The position numbers were made by a program, and so were the translations under genes. The notes beneath the pieces were generated by a model, which was given only the letters and a program-made list of their open reading frames with translations, searched no databases and was not told where the DNA came from. From NCBI RefSeq assembly GCF_900107125.1, contig NZ_FNOU01000025.1, forward strand, positions 1 through 36,398: a stretch of 36,398 bases of DNA. The letters run 5' to 3'. Below are positions 14,850-22,746 of the stretch, in pieces (the first letter of the stretch is position 1; each line of letters opens with the position of its first letter). Source of the DNA: Eubacterium barkeri (GTDB lineage Bacteria; Bacillota; Clostridia; Eubacteriales; Eubacteriaceae).

Positions 14850-16556
14850 ATGAAGGGCGATTGGAGGGCGATGGGAAAGCCTTGGCTGGCGGCAATCATC
14901 GGAGTGGCCTTACTGACTGTTTTACGGTTGGTATTAGCCCAGAAAATGCCCTTGGTGATGCAGGGAGAAACCAGTCATGATGATTTCTTAATGGTGCGCT
15001 ATGCGGCGTACCTGGCCGCCGGGCAATGGATGGGTCCCTTTACCCTGATGGTCTGCGTTAAGGGTCTTTCCTTCCCCTTATTTTTGGCGGTGAATTATCT
15101 GGTGGGAATGCCCTACGCCCTCACCCTGGCCTTGTGTAATGTGGGGGCAGCTGCCTTCTTTGTCCATGCGCTAAAGCCCTGGGTGAAAAATGGATACGGG
15201 CAGCTGGCCCTCTATCTCTTTTTAATCTACTCCCCGGTTACCTATGACACCCAGATTTCCGGGATGGTATATCGCAATGCCATTTTGGCGCCAGCCCTCC
15301 TTTTAGTACTGGGCTGTGCCGTTGGACTGTACATCCGCTGCGGGCATTCTAGCCGGAGACTCTTGGCCTGGAGCCTGGGACTGGGGGGATCCTTCGCCTT
15401 TTTCTGGAACATCCGGGAGGATACCATCTGGCTATTGCCCTTTGTGGTGGTGGCCCTTGGGATTACTGGAATCACCATTTGGAGGGCCGAAGGGTGTGCA
15501 GGAAAGAAAAAGCTTGGGCTTCTCCTCCTCCCGCTGCTGTGCCTGGGAATGGTGCAGGTTGGCCAGGGCATGATTAATAAGGTGATCTATGGGGAATACA
15601 TGATTAATAACCGGACCGGAACAGCCTTTGGAGAAATGATTACCCAACTCATTCATGTGGATGATGGTCAGGAGGATGTGGCGGTGTGGATCTCCAAGGA
15701 TATGCTAAAGCAGGCCTACGCCGTTAGCCCCACTTTAAAGGAAATGTCCGGTGCCATTGACGAAGCCCTGGAAGCCTGGGGAAGCACCCCGGAGGATCGA
15801 GGCATTGCAGGGGACATTACGGTCTGGGCTCTCCGGGACGGTCTGTACCGGGGTGGTGCCTTTGCGGATGCGACCACTTTGGAAAAAACCTGTAGCCAGA
15901 TTAATGCCGAGCTGTCTGCAGCCTACGCCGACGGCCGGATTCAAAAGCGAAGTAGTTTCTATATTTCCGGTGCAGCCCGGGGGATGACGGCAGAGGATGT
16001 CCCCCTTTTGGTCGGGAATTTTAAAAATGGCTTTTTGGATATTATCAGCTATGCCCAATACGCCTGTACGCTGTTGCCCTCTACAGGTCCAATGGAGCGG
16101 ATTCGTGCCATGGAGGTCATCACGAATAACCTGGCGTTTTATCCTGAGGCCAGTTTTAATCCTGAGGAAAATATTGGGGCCACCATCCAGGGCGAGGTTG
16201 GAGGCCTGAGCCAGAAGATCTTTTCTGGGGTGGGCAGCCTTTATAAGGTCAGTGGAACGGCCCTGGCACTGCTTGCTGGTGTGGCCTGGGTGGTCATGTT
16301 GGGACAGGTCATCCGGGGGATCAGGCATCAGCAGCTTGAGGATTTACCGATCCTATTGGTGATCACCGGACTCTTTCTCAGCAGTTTAGTTCTACTGGCC
16401 GGGGTGGTCTGGTTTACCTCCTGGATGGTGGGAGACTATCCCTATAATATTTATAACTATACCTCCCCAGCCTGCACGCTGATGCAGGTGGTGGAATTTT
16501 TAGGCATATACTGGCTGGGAGGACAACTGAAGAAAAAATGGGTCAAGGCCCATTAA
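14850..16556 (+). CDS. Polytopic membrane protein, possible GT-C-type glycosyltransferase
   Basis: 568 aa with about nine to eleven hydrophobic helices: one near residues 11-30, a block from about 65-245, and a C-terminal block from about 455-560. A long polar segment (about 265-445) lies between the last two blocks. After the first helix comes HDDFLMVRYA (D44, D45), followed by a G-Q-W-x-G-P-F and KGLSFPLFLAVNYL stretch. An acidic pair in the first extracytoplasmic loop of a multi-helix protein is characteristic of GT-C polyprenyl-phosphate sugar transferases, so a role in envelope glycosylation is plausible but unproven. AGGAG lies about 5 nt before the ATG. It is the last gene of the murI-trpS unit and ends at a strong terminator. 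Confidence 0.65.
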   Translation: MKGDWRAMGKPWLAAIIGVALLTVLRLVLAQKMPLVMQGETSHDDFLMVRYAAYLAAGQWMGPFTLMVCVKGLSFPLFLAVNYLVGMPYALTLALCNVGAAAFFVHALKPWVKNGYGQLALYLFLIYSPVTYDTQISGMVYRNAILAPALLLVLGCAVGLYIRCGHSSRRLLAWSLGLGGSFAFFWNIREDTIWLLPFVVVALGITGITIWRAEGCAGKKKLGLLLLPLLCLGMVQVGQGMINKVIYGEYMINNRTGTAFGEMITQLIHVDDGQEDVAVWISKDMLKQAYAVSPTLKEMSGAIDEALEAWGSTPEDRGIAGDITVWALRDGLYRGGAFADATTLEKTCSQINAELSAAYADGRIQKRSSFYISGAARGMTAEDVPLLVGNFKNGFLDIISYAQYACTLLPSTGPMERIRAMEVITNNLAFYPEASFNPEENIGATIQGEVGGLSQKIFSGVGSLYKVSGTALALLAGVAWVVMLGQVIRGIRHQQLEDLPILLVITGLFLSSLVLLAGVVWFTSWMVGDYPYNIYNYTSPACTLMQVVEFLGIYWLGGQLKKKWVKAH

Positions 16557-16595
16557 AAAAAGCCATGGAAACGTTATGGGTTTCCATGGCTTTTT
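16557..16595. terminator. Bidirectional terminator between converging genes
   Basis: A 16-bp perfect stem (16557-16572 with 16580-16595), 7-nt loop, flanked by A5 on the left and T5 on the right. It can stop transcription both from the membrane protein gene and from rubrerythrin. Confidence 0.92.
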
Positions 16596-16609
16596 GAATG
16601 CATTAAATT

Positions 16610-17209
16610 TTAGTAGGCTTCTACAAATAATTGGAAATAATCCTGGGGATGCTTGCAGGCAGGGCAAAGCTGGGGTGCAGAATCGCCTTCGTGGATGTAG
16701 CCACAGTTGCCGCATTTCCATTTGGTGGGGCTGACACGGGTGAATACCCGGCCTTCCTTAATGTTTTCCGCTAATTTGCGATAACGGGTTTCGTGGGCCA
16801 TTTCAGCCACACAAACGTGAATGAAGGTGCTGGCAATGTCATCAAAGCCTTCCAACTTTGCAATGGCGGCAAAGGCAGGGTATAATTTTGCCCATTCTTC
16901 GTTTTCGCCTTCGGCAGCATGAATCAGATTGTCATAAGTGGAATCTGACAGTGCAACCGGATAACCAGCGTCGATGTTGACTTCAACACAGCCACCGTCT
17001 TCTGCTTCAGAGGCGACGATATATTTGTAGAACATTTCACCATGTTCTTTTTCATTGGCTGCGGTTTCCAGGAAAATTTCCTGCATTTGGACATAACCTT
17101 CTTTTTTAGCTTTTGATGCGAAGAAGGTGTAACGGTTGCGTGCTTGTGATTCACCGGCAAATGCCTTCATCAAATTTTCCAGAGTCTTTGTACCTTTTAA
17201 TCTACCCAT
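16610..17209 (-). CDS. Rubrerythrin
   Basis: Non-haem diiron protein that reduces hydrogen peroxide in anaerobes; cytoplasmic. 199 aa. The ferritin-like domain supplies iron ligands expected at E20, E53 and H56 (NEKEH), E102 and E105 (GENEEW), and E136 and H139 (AEMAH). The C-terminal rubredoxin domain has C166-x2-C169 and C182-x2-C185. Upstream on the minus strand GGGAGGA precedes the ATG, with a TATAAT further up. It stands alone, divergent from the VTC operon, and probably responds to oxidative stress, but I could not identify a clear PerR box. Confidence 0.96.
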   Translation of the reverse strand: MGRLKGTKTLENLMKAFAGESQARNRYTFFASKAKKEGYVQMQEIFLETAANEKEHGEMFYKYIVASEAEDGGCVEVNIDAGYPVALSDSTYDNLIHAAEGENEEWAKLYPAFAAIAKLEGFDDIASTFIHVCVAEMAHETRYRKLAENIKEGRVFTRVSPTKWKCGNCGYIHEGDSAPQLCPACKHPQDYFQLFVEAY

Positions 17210-17245
17210 TGTAATCCTCCCTTACTTATTAAAATCAATATTTAT

Positions 17246-17251
17246 ATTATA
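17246..17251 (-). promoter_or_regulatory. Likely -10 box of rubrerythrin
   Basis: TATAAT on the minus strand 37 bp before the start codon. The hexamer 17 bp upstream (TTTCTT, 17274-17269) is a poor -35, so an activator or other input may be needed. Confidence 0.5.
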
Positions 17252-17295
17252 CGTCTTTCTACTAAAAAAAGAAAGTAAGATTTAGAATAAATATA

Positions 17296-17332
17296 AGGTA
17301 TAGTAAGGTAGATTTAAGTAAAAAACAGGTAA
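17296..17332. promoter_or_regulatory. Four direct repeats at helical spacing, possible response-regulator array
   Basis: On the minus strand the hexamers TTACCT (17332-17327), TTACTT (17321-17316), CTACCT (17311-17306) and ATACCT (17301-17296) recur at 11, 10 and 10 bp. On the plus strand they read AGGTA or AAGTA. Direct hexamers on one DNA face are how OmpR/PhoP-type regulators bind. They sit in the 210-bp spacer between rubrerythrin and the VTC operon. The stretch is AT-rich, so chance is possible. Confidence 0.4.
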
Positions 17333-17419
17333 AATTCACGAAAACATCAAATTCTAATCAAAGAGCCCACACATTTTCTCCGTAAAATAAGGTTATACCA
17401 TTGATTGGAGGAATGACTT

Positions 17420-18160
17420 ATGACAAAGGCATTACAACCCGGATGTGTTTTTGAGCGGGTTGAAAAAAAGTATTTATTATCGGAAGGGCAGTATCGGGAA
17501 TTGGTGAGGAGACTAAAGCCCCATATGCAAGTGGATGATTATGGTCTGCACACCATTTGTAATCTATACTACGATACACCAGGGAATGAGATGGTCCGGA
17601 GGTCCATTGAAGGTCCGAAGTATAAAGAAAAAATCCGCCTGCGCAGCTACGGTGTGCCGGGACCGGAGGATACTGTTTTTTTAGAAATTAAAAAGAAATG
17701 GCGAAAAGTGGTCTATAAACGCCGGATTCCCCTGACGCTGACCCAGGCCGGTGCTTTTATGGCTGGTGGACCCTTGCCCCAGGTGGCGCCAGAGGATCAA
17801 CAGATCCTCCGGGAGCTGGACTATTGTCGCCGTTTTTATCATCCAATACCCAAGGTGTTTATCGCCTATGACCGCATCGCCTGTTTTGGCCATGAGGACC
17901 CGGAGCTGCGCCTGACCTTTGACCATGGCATCCGAAGCCGGGAGGATGATTTGTGGCTGGGGTTGGGGGACTATGGCAAGCCTTTACTGAAAAAAGATCA
18001 ATTTTTGCTGGAAATTAAGGTTGAGGGGGCGCTGCCTCTGTGGCTGGTGGACATTTTATCGGAGCTGGCCATTTACTCCACCTCCTTTTCAAAGGTAGGG
18101 AATATTTATAAAGCCGCCCATGGAATAGAAGGGAGAACACCATGTTTACGAGTATCATAA
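17420..18160 (+). CDS. VTC-domain protein (polyphosphate polymerase-like)
   Basis: 246 aa, a single VTC domain related to the catalytic domain of yeast Vtc4, which makes polyphosphate from nucleoside triphosphate. The tunnel-fold signature residues are visible in order: ERVEKKYLL (12-20), YYDTP (50-54), KIRLRS with R73 and R75, FLEIKKK with E89, K91 and K93 (87-93), AYDR with R152, LRLTFD with R164, LLEIKVEG with E198 and K200, and SFSKVG with K225. All putative substrate-binding basic residues and the metal-binding Glu are therefore retained. GGAGGA lies 7 nt before the ATG. It has no membrane anchor and overlaps the next gene by 19 bp, so it is expected to work with that membrane protein at the cytoplasmic face. 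Confidence 0.88.
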   Translation: MTKALQPGCVFERVEKKYLLSEGQYRELVRRLKPHMQVDDYGLHTICNLYYDTPGNEMVRRSIEGPKYKEKIRLRSYGVPGPEDTVFLEIKKKWRKVVYKRRIPLTLTQAGAFMAGGPLPQVAPEDQQILRELDYCRRFYHPIPKVFIAYDRIACFGHEDPELRLTFDHGIRSREDDLWLGLGDYGKPLLKKDQFLLEIKVEGALPLWLVDILSELAIYSTSFSKVGNIYKAAHGIEGRTPCLRVS

Positions 18161-18813
18161 ATACGACCACCGGGGTGACCATCGGCAGTGCCCTCGTCTG
18201 CACGGCAGCGGCGGTGGTCCTGGGCGTTCTCATCGCTCTGGTCCACATGAAGACGGGGAGCTATACCCGCAGTTTTGTACTGACCCTGGCGGTGATGCCG
18301 GTGCTGGTCCAGATGGTCATTATGATGGCCAGTGGCAATCTGGGAACCTCCGTCGCGGTGCTGGGGACCTTTAGCCTGGTCCGTTTTCGATCTGTGCCCG
18401 GCAGTGCCCGGGAGATTGCCAGTATATTCTACGCCATGGCTGTGGGCCTGGCCATGGGTATGGGGCAAGTGCTTTTTGGCATCATCATGGCCATCATCGT
18501 AGGGGCGGTGATCCTGGGGTTGAATTTTATTCCTTCGTCCAAAGGCCGCAGCCTGGAAAAAAGGCTGACAATCCTCATTCCAGAGAATTTGGATTATACG
18601 GATATCTTTGAGGATATCTTTAATCAGTATTTGAAGAAGACGGAGCTCCAGTCGGTGAAAACCACCAATCTGGGCAGTATGTATGAATTAGAATATGTGG
18701 TCGTGCTGCAGTCGGCTGATATTGAGAAGGAAATGATTGATGCCATTCGTTGTCGAAATGGCAACTTAACGGTGATTTGCGGGCGGGGACAGACCATTTC
18801 CACCACCCTGTAG
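18142..18813 (+). CDS. DUF4956 membrane protein
   Basis: 223 aa. About four hydrophobic segments in the first 135 residues are followed by a soluble C-terminal domain (about 140-223). The conserved LGTFSLVRFRSVPGSAREIASIFYAMAVGLAMGMG stretch (about 74-108) marks DUF4956. Its start lies within the end of the VTC gene with GGGAGA upstream, so the two are translationally coupled. Members of this family often neighbour VTC-domain proteins, and a role as membrane partner or conduit for the polymer is an inference. The lipoprotein gene follows 12 nt downstream. Confidence 0.85.
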   Translation: MFTSIINTTTGVTIGSALVCTAAAVVLGVLIALVHMKTGSYTRSFVLTLAVMPVLVQMVIMMASGNLGTSVAVLGTFSLVRFRSVPGSAREIASIFYAMAVGLAMGMGQVLFGIIMAIIVGAVILGLNFIPSSKGRSLEKRLTILIPENLDYTDIFEDIFNQYLKKTELQSVKTTNLGSMYELEYVVVLQSADIEKEMIDAIRCRNGNLTVICGRGQTISTTL

Positions 18814-18825
18814 GAGAGAAATATC

Positions 18826-20706
18826 ATGATCAAGAATAAAAAATACAGCTTCTTCTGGAGTATCGCACTGTTTATCACTATGGCGGCAATCCTTTTATTT
18901 TTCGGATGCGCCAAGGAAAGGGCAGAAACGACCAACTCAAGCATTGCTGGTGATAACGCCTATACGGATTGGCGAAGTGGCACCTATACCACCATTGCCT
19001 TAGATGGCAGTACGGCCACGGTAAAGGGAGAGGGTGCCGCCGTTAACGGGGGCGTGGTCACCATTAGCAGTGCTGGGACCTACGTGGTATCCGGCAGCAT
19101 TAGCGATGGCAGCTTGGTGGTGGATTCCAGCACCGATGGTACGGTACGGATGGTCTTAAACGGGACGGAAATCACCAGTGCAACCACTGCACCCATTTAT
19201 GTGAAGAACGCCGGAAAAGCCATAATTTCACTGGAGCCCGGTACCACCAATACCCTAACGGACAGCAGTACTTACATCCATACAGACGCTGCCAACCAGG
19301 AGCCAGATGCCACCATTTTCTCCAAGGATGACTTGGTGTTCAACGGAACCGGCACCCTGAAGGTCACCGGAAATGCCGGGGATGCCATAAAAGGCAAGGA
19401 TGATTTGCTGATTGTGGAGGGGACCTTTGACATTACTGCTGCAGATGATGGCATCACCGGGAAGGATCTTACCCAGATTGATGGCGGCACCTTTACCATC
19501 AAAGCCGGTGGAGATGGTATTAAAGCCACCAACGACACTGACACCACCAAGGGGGCTGTTACCTTAAACGGGGGGACTTATACCATTACCACAGGGGCCG
19601 ATGGGGTCCAGGCCGTCACTGACCTGACAGTGGGCGGCGGAACCTATACCATCACCACCGGGGGCGGCAGTGCCAATGCCCTGACGAAAACTGATACCCA
19701 AATGCGCCCCGGGGTATCCCAGTCTACCTCAGATACTGATACCTCGGATACCGGGAGCTACAAGGGCCTGAAGTCCACGGGCCAGGTTATGGTGGGCGGC
19801 GGGACCTTTATGCTGGACACCAAGGACGATGCCCTACATGCCAATAACACCATTACCATTAATGGCGGGGAGCTGACCGCCGCTTCCGGAGACGATGGGA
19901 TCCACGCCGATACCACCCTCACCATTAATGACGGCACCATCAATATCACCAAATCCTATGAGGGTTTGGAAAGTGCCGATGTGACCATCGCTGGCGGGTC
20001 CATCAATGTGGTGGCCAGTGATGACGGCATCAACGTGGCCGGGGGAGATGGCAGCAGCACCTCAGAGGAACGGCCAGGGGCTGGGAATTTCAACAAAACC
20101 GGGGGGAGTAATCTGCTGACCATCACTGGTGGGACGACCACTGTCAATGCCGGAGGGGATGGCCTGGATGCCAATGGCTCCATTGCCATCAGTGGCGGCA
20201 TTACCCTGGTGGATGGCCCCACGGACAACGGCAACGGCGCCCTGGATTACGACGGGACTTGTGAGGTTACCGGGGGTGTGCTCATTACCGCCGGAAGTTC
20301 CGGTATGGCCCAATTCCCATCAGATGGCTCCACTGTAGGGACTGTTGCCATGACCTTTAGCAGCACCCAGGCAGCAGGGACCTTAGTCAATATCAGTGAT
20401 GCATCGGGAAAAAGCATTGTGAGTTATACCCCCAGTAAGGCCTTTAGTGCCATTGGCATCAGTGTGCCGGATCTGGCCACAGGGGGGAATTATATCCTGT
20501 CCAAAGGAGGAAGTGATGCTGGTAGTGCCACCGGGGCCCTGGTTCAAGGGGGCAGCTATTCCGGGGGGACTGCTGTTGTGTCCTTTACCTTAAGCAGTAC
20601 CCGCACTGGCCTCAATGAATCCGGCCCCACCACCATTACGAATGGTATGGGCGGTGGGGCGCCAGGTGGCCAGGGCCCCGGGCAGGGTGGCCCTGGCGGG
20701 AGATAA
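18826..20706 (+). CDS. Lipoprotein with carbohydrate-binding beta-helix (Cthe_2159-like)
   Basis: 626 aa. An N-terminal signal with a lipobox-like LLFFGC (Cys28; Phe at -3 is slightly unusual) predicts anchoring outside the membrane. The body is rich in Gly, Thr, Asp and Ser. It has a recurring D-D/G-G-I/L-x-A motif at about residues 184, 206, 228, 257, 333, 355, 398 and 443, each followed by a T-I-N-G-G-T type strand. That is the pattern of a parallel beta-helix as in Cthe_2159, a calcium-containing, pectin/cellulose-binding protein. An insertion rich in Ser, Thr and Asp (about 288-312) and a Gly/Pro tail (about 608-626) are extra. AGGAGAG precedes the ATG. It is third in the VTC operon; the ligand is unknown. 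Confidence 0.8.
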   Translation: MIKNKKYSFFWSIALFITMAAILLFFGCAKERAETTNSSIAGDNAYTDWRSGTYTTIALDGSTATVKGEGAAVNGGVVTISSAGTYVVSGSISDGSLVVDSSTDGTVRMVLNGTEITSATTAPIYVKNAGKAIISLEPGTTNTLTDSSTYIHTDAANQEPDATIFSKDDLVFNGTGTLKVTGNAGDAIKGKDDLLIVEGTFDITAADDGITGKDLTQIDGGTFTIKAGGDGIKATNDTDTTKGAVTLNGGTYTITTGADGVQAVTDLTVGGGTYTITTGGGSANALTKTDTQMRPGVSQSTSDTDTSDTGSYKGLKSTGQVMVGGGTFMLDTKDDALHANNTITINGGELTAASGDDGIHADTTLTINDGTINITKSYEGLESADVTIAGGSINVVASDDGINVAGGDGSSTSEERPGAGNFNKTGGSNLLTITGGTTTVNAGGDGLDANGSIAISGGITLVDGPTDNGNGALDYDGTCEVTGGVLITAGSSGMAQFPSDGSTVGTVAMTFSSTQAAGTLVNISDASGKSIVSYTPSKAFSAIGISVPDLATGGNYILSKGGSDAGSATGALVQGGSYSGGTAVVSFTLSSTRTGLNESGPTTITNGMGGGAPGGQGPGQGGPGGR

Positions 20707-20714
20707 AACACGCT

Positions 20715-22580
20715 TTAGTTCGATTTAAGGGTCTCGTCATAAAAGACATACGTGGCTTTTCCCTCATGCTTTGCCTCATAAAGAGCGATATCTGCAGCTT
20801 TATACAGCTGTGAAAAATGGGTGCCATCAGTGGGATAGAGGGCGATGCCAAGGCTGCAGGAGACCTGCTCGGTGCCGGAAGCATTGGATGGCAGGGCTGC
20901 GATACGGGTACAGATTTTCTCTGCAATGGGAAGAATGTCTTCGCAGGTACGGATGTCCTTGACAAGGGCAATGAATTCATCGCCCCCCAGACGCCCGGTA
21001 ATATCCGAGGACCGTAAACAGTCCATTAGGGTAGCGGCTACCGATTGGAGAACCACATCTCCGCGATCATGGCCGTAGGTGTCATTGATGTGTTTAAAGT
21101 CATCTAAGTCCAGGAGCATCAGGGCATGGTATTGTGTATCGCTGGATTGTTCAAAGACATCCGATACCATGCGCAGGAAGCCCTGACGGTTAAAGGCCTG
21201 GGTCAGGCCATCCTTATAGGCCTTGGAATTCAGATCCAAAAGTTCCCGTTTTTCTTTATCAATATTGTTCATTCGCCCAATAATACGTTGGGGAACATTA
21301 TGATCGTCAAAAAGAGTAATGAATTCAAAGTCCATCCAGGTAGGATTTCCCTTGTCGTCCAATAATCGGAAAGAAGTATTGTAGTGGGGGGTTCCTAATT
21401 TCATGTTGCGACCGATATTTAAAAAAGCATCCATGTCATCGGACTCAACAATGGCTTGAGGGGTGGAGAAGAAATCAATGGTTGTGGCCTCGGGGGCGCG
21501 ATGGAATACCGTTTCAAATTGATCGTTAAAGCGGAAGGCACCCGTCTTGGGATCGGCTTCAAAAAGAATGGTTTCGGATAGATTGCTAATCAGTCGGTAT
21601 TGTTCTTCCTTCATGGCCAGCTTCATCCGATCGTCCTCAAGCTCCCGACGTGTCTGAATCTCTCGATGTAGAAAAAAAAGCACAAGAAGGGTTGCTGCAA
21701 CGGTGATGATACCCAAGAGAATATAAAGAATTGGCTGGAAGGAAAAGGCAGCCGTTGCCAAATCTTCTTTTGGGATGAGGGTAAAGAAAACCCAATTGTT
21801 AATGGTCATGGGAACATAAGAAAGATAAGCGGAAGAGCCATCGTATTTACAATCCAGGGTGTTGCCCACGCGGGCTGCCATATCGGCTGTCAATTGTGCC
21901 TGATTATCCTTGGTAAGGGTGATGTCTGACACGGAAGCGAGCTGATAATGTGTCTCGGTGCTGAGGTTGGTCACTAAGGTGAGATCCTGGGTGCAGATAA
22001 AAGCCGTTCCATCTACATTTTGACCAGAAATATTGAAGGCCTGTCCAAAAGCATCCATGGAAAAGCTGGCAAAGAGGACATTGGGGCCGATGGCATCACT
22101 TTGTACAGGCACTGAAATAATAATCCGGGGCTCCTGGGAAATTCGGGAACTGGGAATCAGCTCAATGGCCTCTTTTCCGGAAATACTTTGTTTGAAATAG
22201 CTGCGATCAGCGATATTGGTGGTTTCACTCCGGGCGAACAGGGCATCCCCAGAGGCATTGGCAAAACCCACGGAAGTAAAATCTCCGGTATCCCGGATAG
22301 AGGCCATCATACCCTTTAAGGTATCTTCGTCATTTAAAGTCTCAGGATGATGACGAAGATAGTCTGATAGGGAGCGAAGCATATAATAGCGGCCGCTGAG
22401 TCGGGCCTCTACAATGGAAAGACTCTGATAGGATTCCTTGCTCAAATCGGTTTTGATGGCAGTTTCGGTACTGTTTGTTGCACGATTAATCAGAACGATT
22501 TGAGTGATGAGAATAAATAAAATGAAGAGTACAGAGATAAATTTTGCCGTGTAATTTTTACAAGATCGGTTGAAGGTCAT
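20715..22580 (-). CDS. Membrane diguanylate cyclase with dCACHE, PAS and GGDEF domains
   Basis: 621 aa. A first transmembrane helix (about 14-33), an extracytoplasmic dCACHE-type sensor (about 40-265), a second helix (about 284-304), a PAS domain (about 325-440), and a GGDEF domain (about 450-615). The GGDEF signature is intact at 532-536 (GRLGGDEF). An RxxD inhibitory site (R523-S-S-D526) lies five residues before it, so the enzyme should make c-di-GMP and be product-inhibited. It senses a small extracellular ligand of unknown identity. AAAGGATG precedes the ATG. It converges on the VTC operon with 8 bp between stop codons and no visible terminator. Confidence 0.92.
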   Translation of the reverse strand: MTFNRSCKNYTAKFISVLFILFILITQIVLINRATNSTETAIKTDLSKESYQSLSIVEARLSGRYYMLRSLSDYLRHHPETLNDEDTLKGMMASIRDTGDFTSVGFANASGDALFARSETTNIADRSYFKQSISGKEAIELIPSSRISQEPRIIISVPVQSDAIGPNVLFASFSMDAFGQAFNISGQNVDGTAFICTQDLTLVTNLSTETHYQLASVSDITLTKDNQAQLTADMAARVGNTLDCKYDGSSAYLSYVPMTINNWVFFTLIPKEDLATAAFSFQPILYILLGIITVAATLLVLFFLHREIQTRRELEDDRMKLAMKEEQYRLISNLSETILFEADPKTGAFRFNDQFETVFHRAPEATTIDFFSTPQAIVESDDMDAFLNIGRNMKLGTPHYNTSFRLLDDKGNPTWMDFEFITLFDDHNVPQRIIGRMNNIDKEKRELLDLNSKAYKDGLTQAFNRQGFLRMVSDVFEQSSDTQYHALMLLDLDDFKHINDTYGHDRGDVVLQSVAATLMDCLRSSDITGRLGGDEFIALVKDIRTCEDILPIAEKICTRIAALPSNASGTEQVSCSLGIALYPTDGTHFSQLYKAADIALYEAKHEGKATYVFYDETLKSN

Positions 22581-22636
22581 GGGTAATAGACATCCTTTCC
22601 CCGAAGAGGCCGATGGGCATCTGGGGTTTTTACTTC

Positions 22637-22665
22637 ATTATAGACGCTTTTACGAAAGAATACAA
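22637..22665 (-). promoter_or_regulatory. Sigma-A-type promoter of the diguanylate cyclase gene
   Basis: On the minus strand, TTGTAT (22665-22660), 17-bp spacer, TATAAT (22642-22637). The leader is about 50 nt, too short for a c-di-GMP riboswitch. Confidence 0.75.
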
Positions 22666-22688
22666 TCGTAATATCCTTTGGATTCCTT

Positions 22689-22715
22689 TTGTTTCAATGG
22701 AATTCGTGGTACACT
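22689..22715 (+). promoter_or_regulatory. Candidate promoter of the ClC gene
   Basis: TACACT (22710-22715) with an extended TGG before it. TTGTTT (22689-22694) is 15 bp upstream, a short spacer, so the extended -10 may carry recognition. Confidence 0.45.
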
Positions 22716-22746
22716 AAAGTCATATTAGAGATAAAGGATGTTAATA

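Noticed and set aside
17210..17290. PerR box at rubrerythrin
   Set aside because: The AT-rich stretch shows only partial resemblance to TTATAATnATTATAA, too weak to call.
22581..22630. c-di-GMP riboswitch in the diguanylate cyclase leader
   Set aside because: The leader is about 50 nt and lacks the conserved aptamer core; such aptamers need about 80-100 nt.
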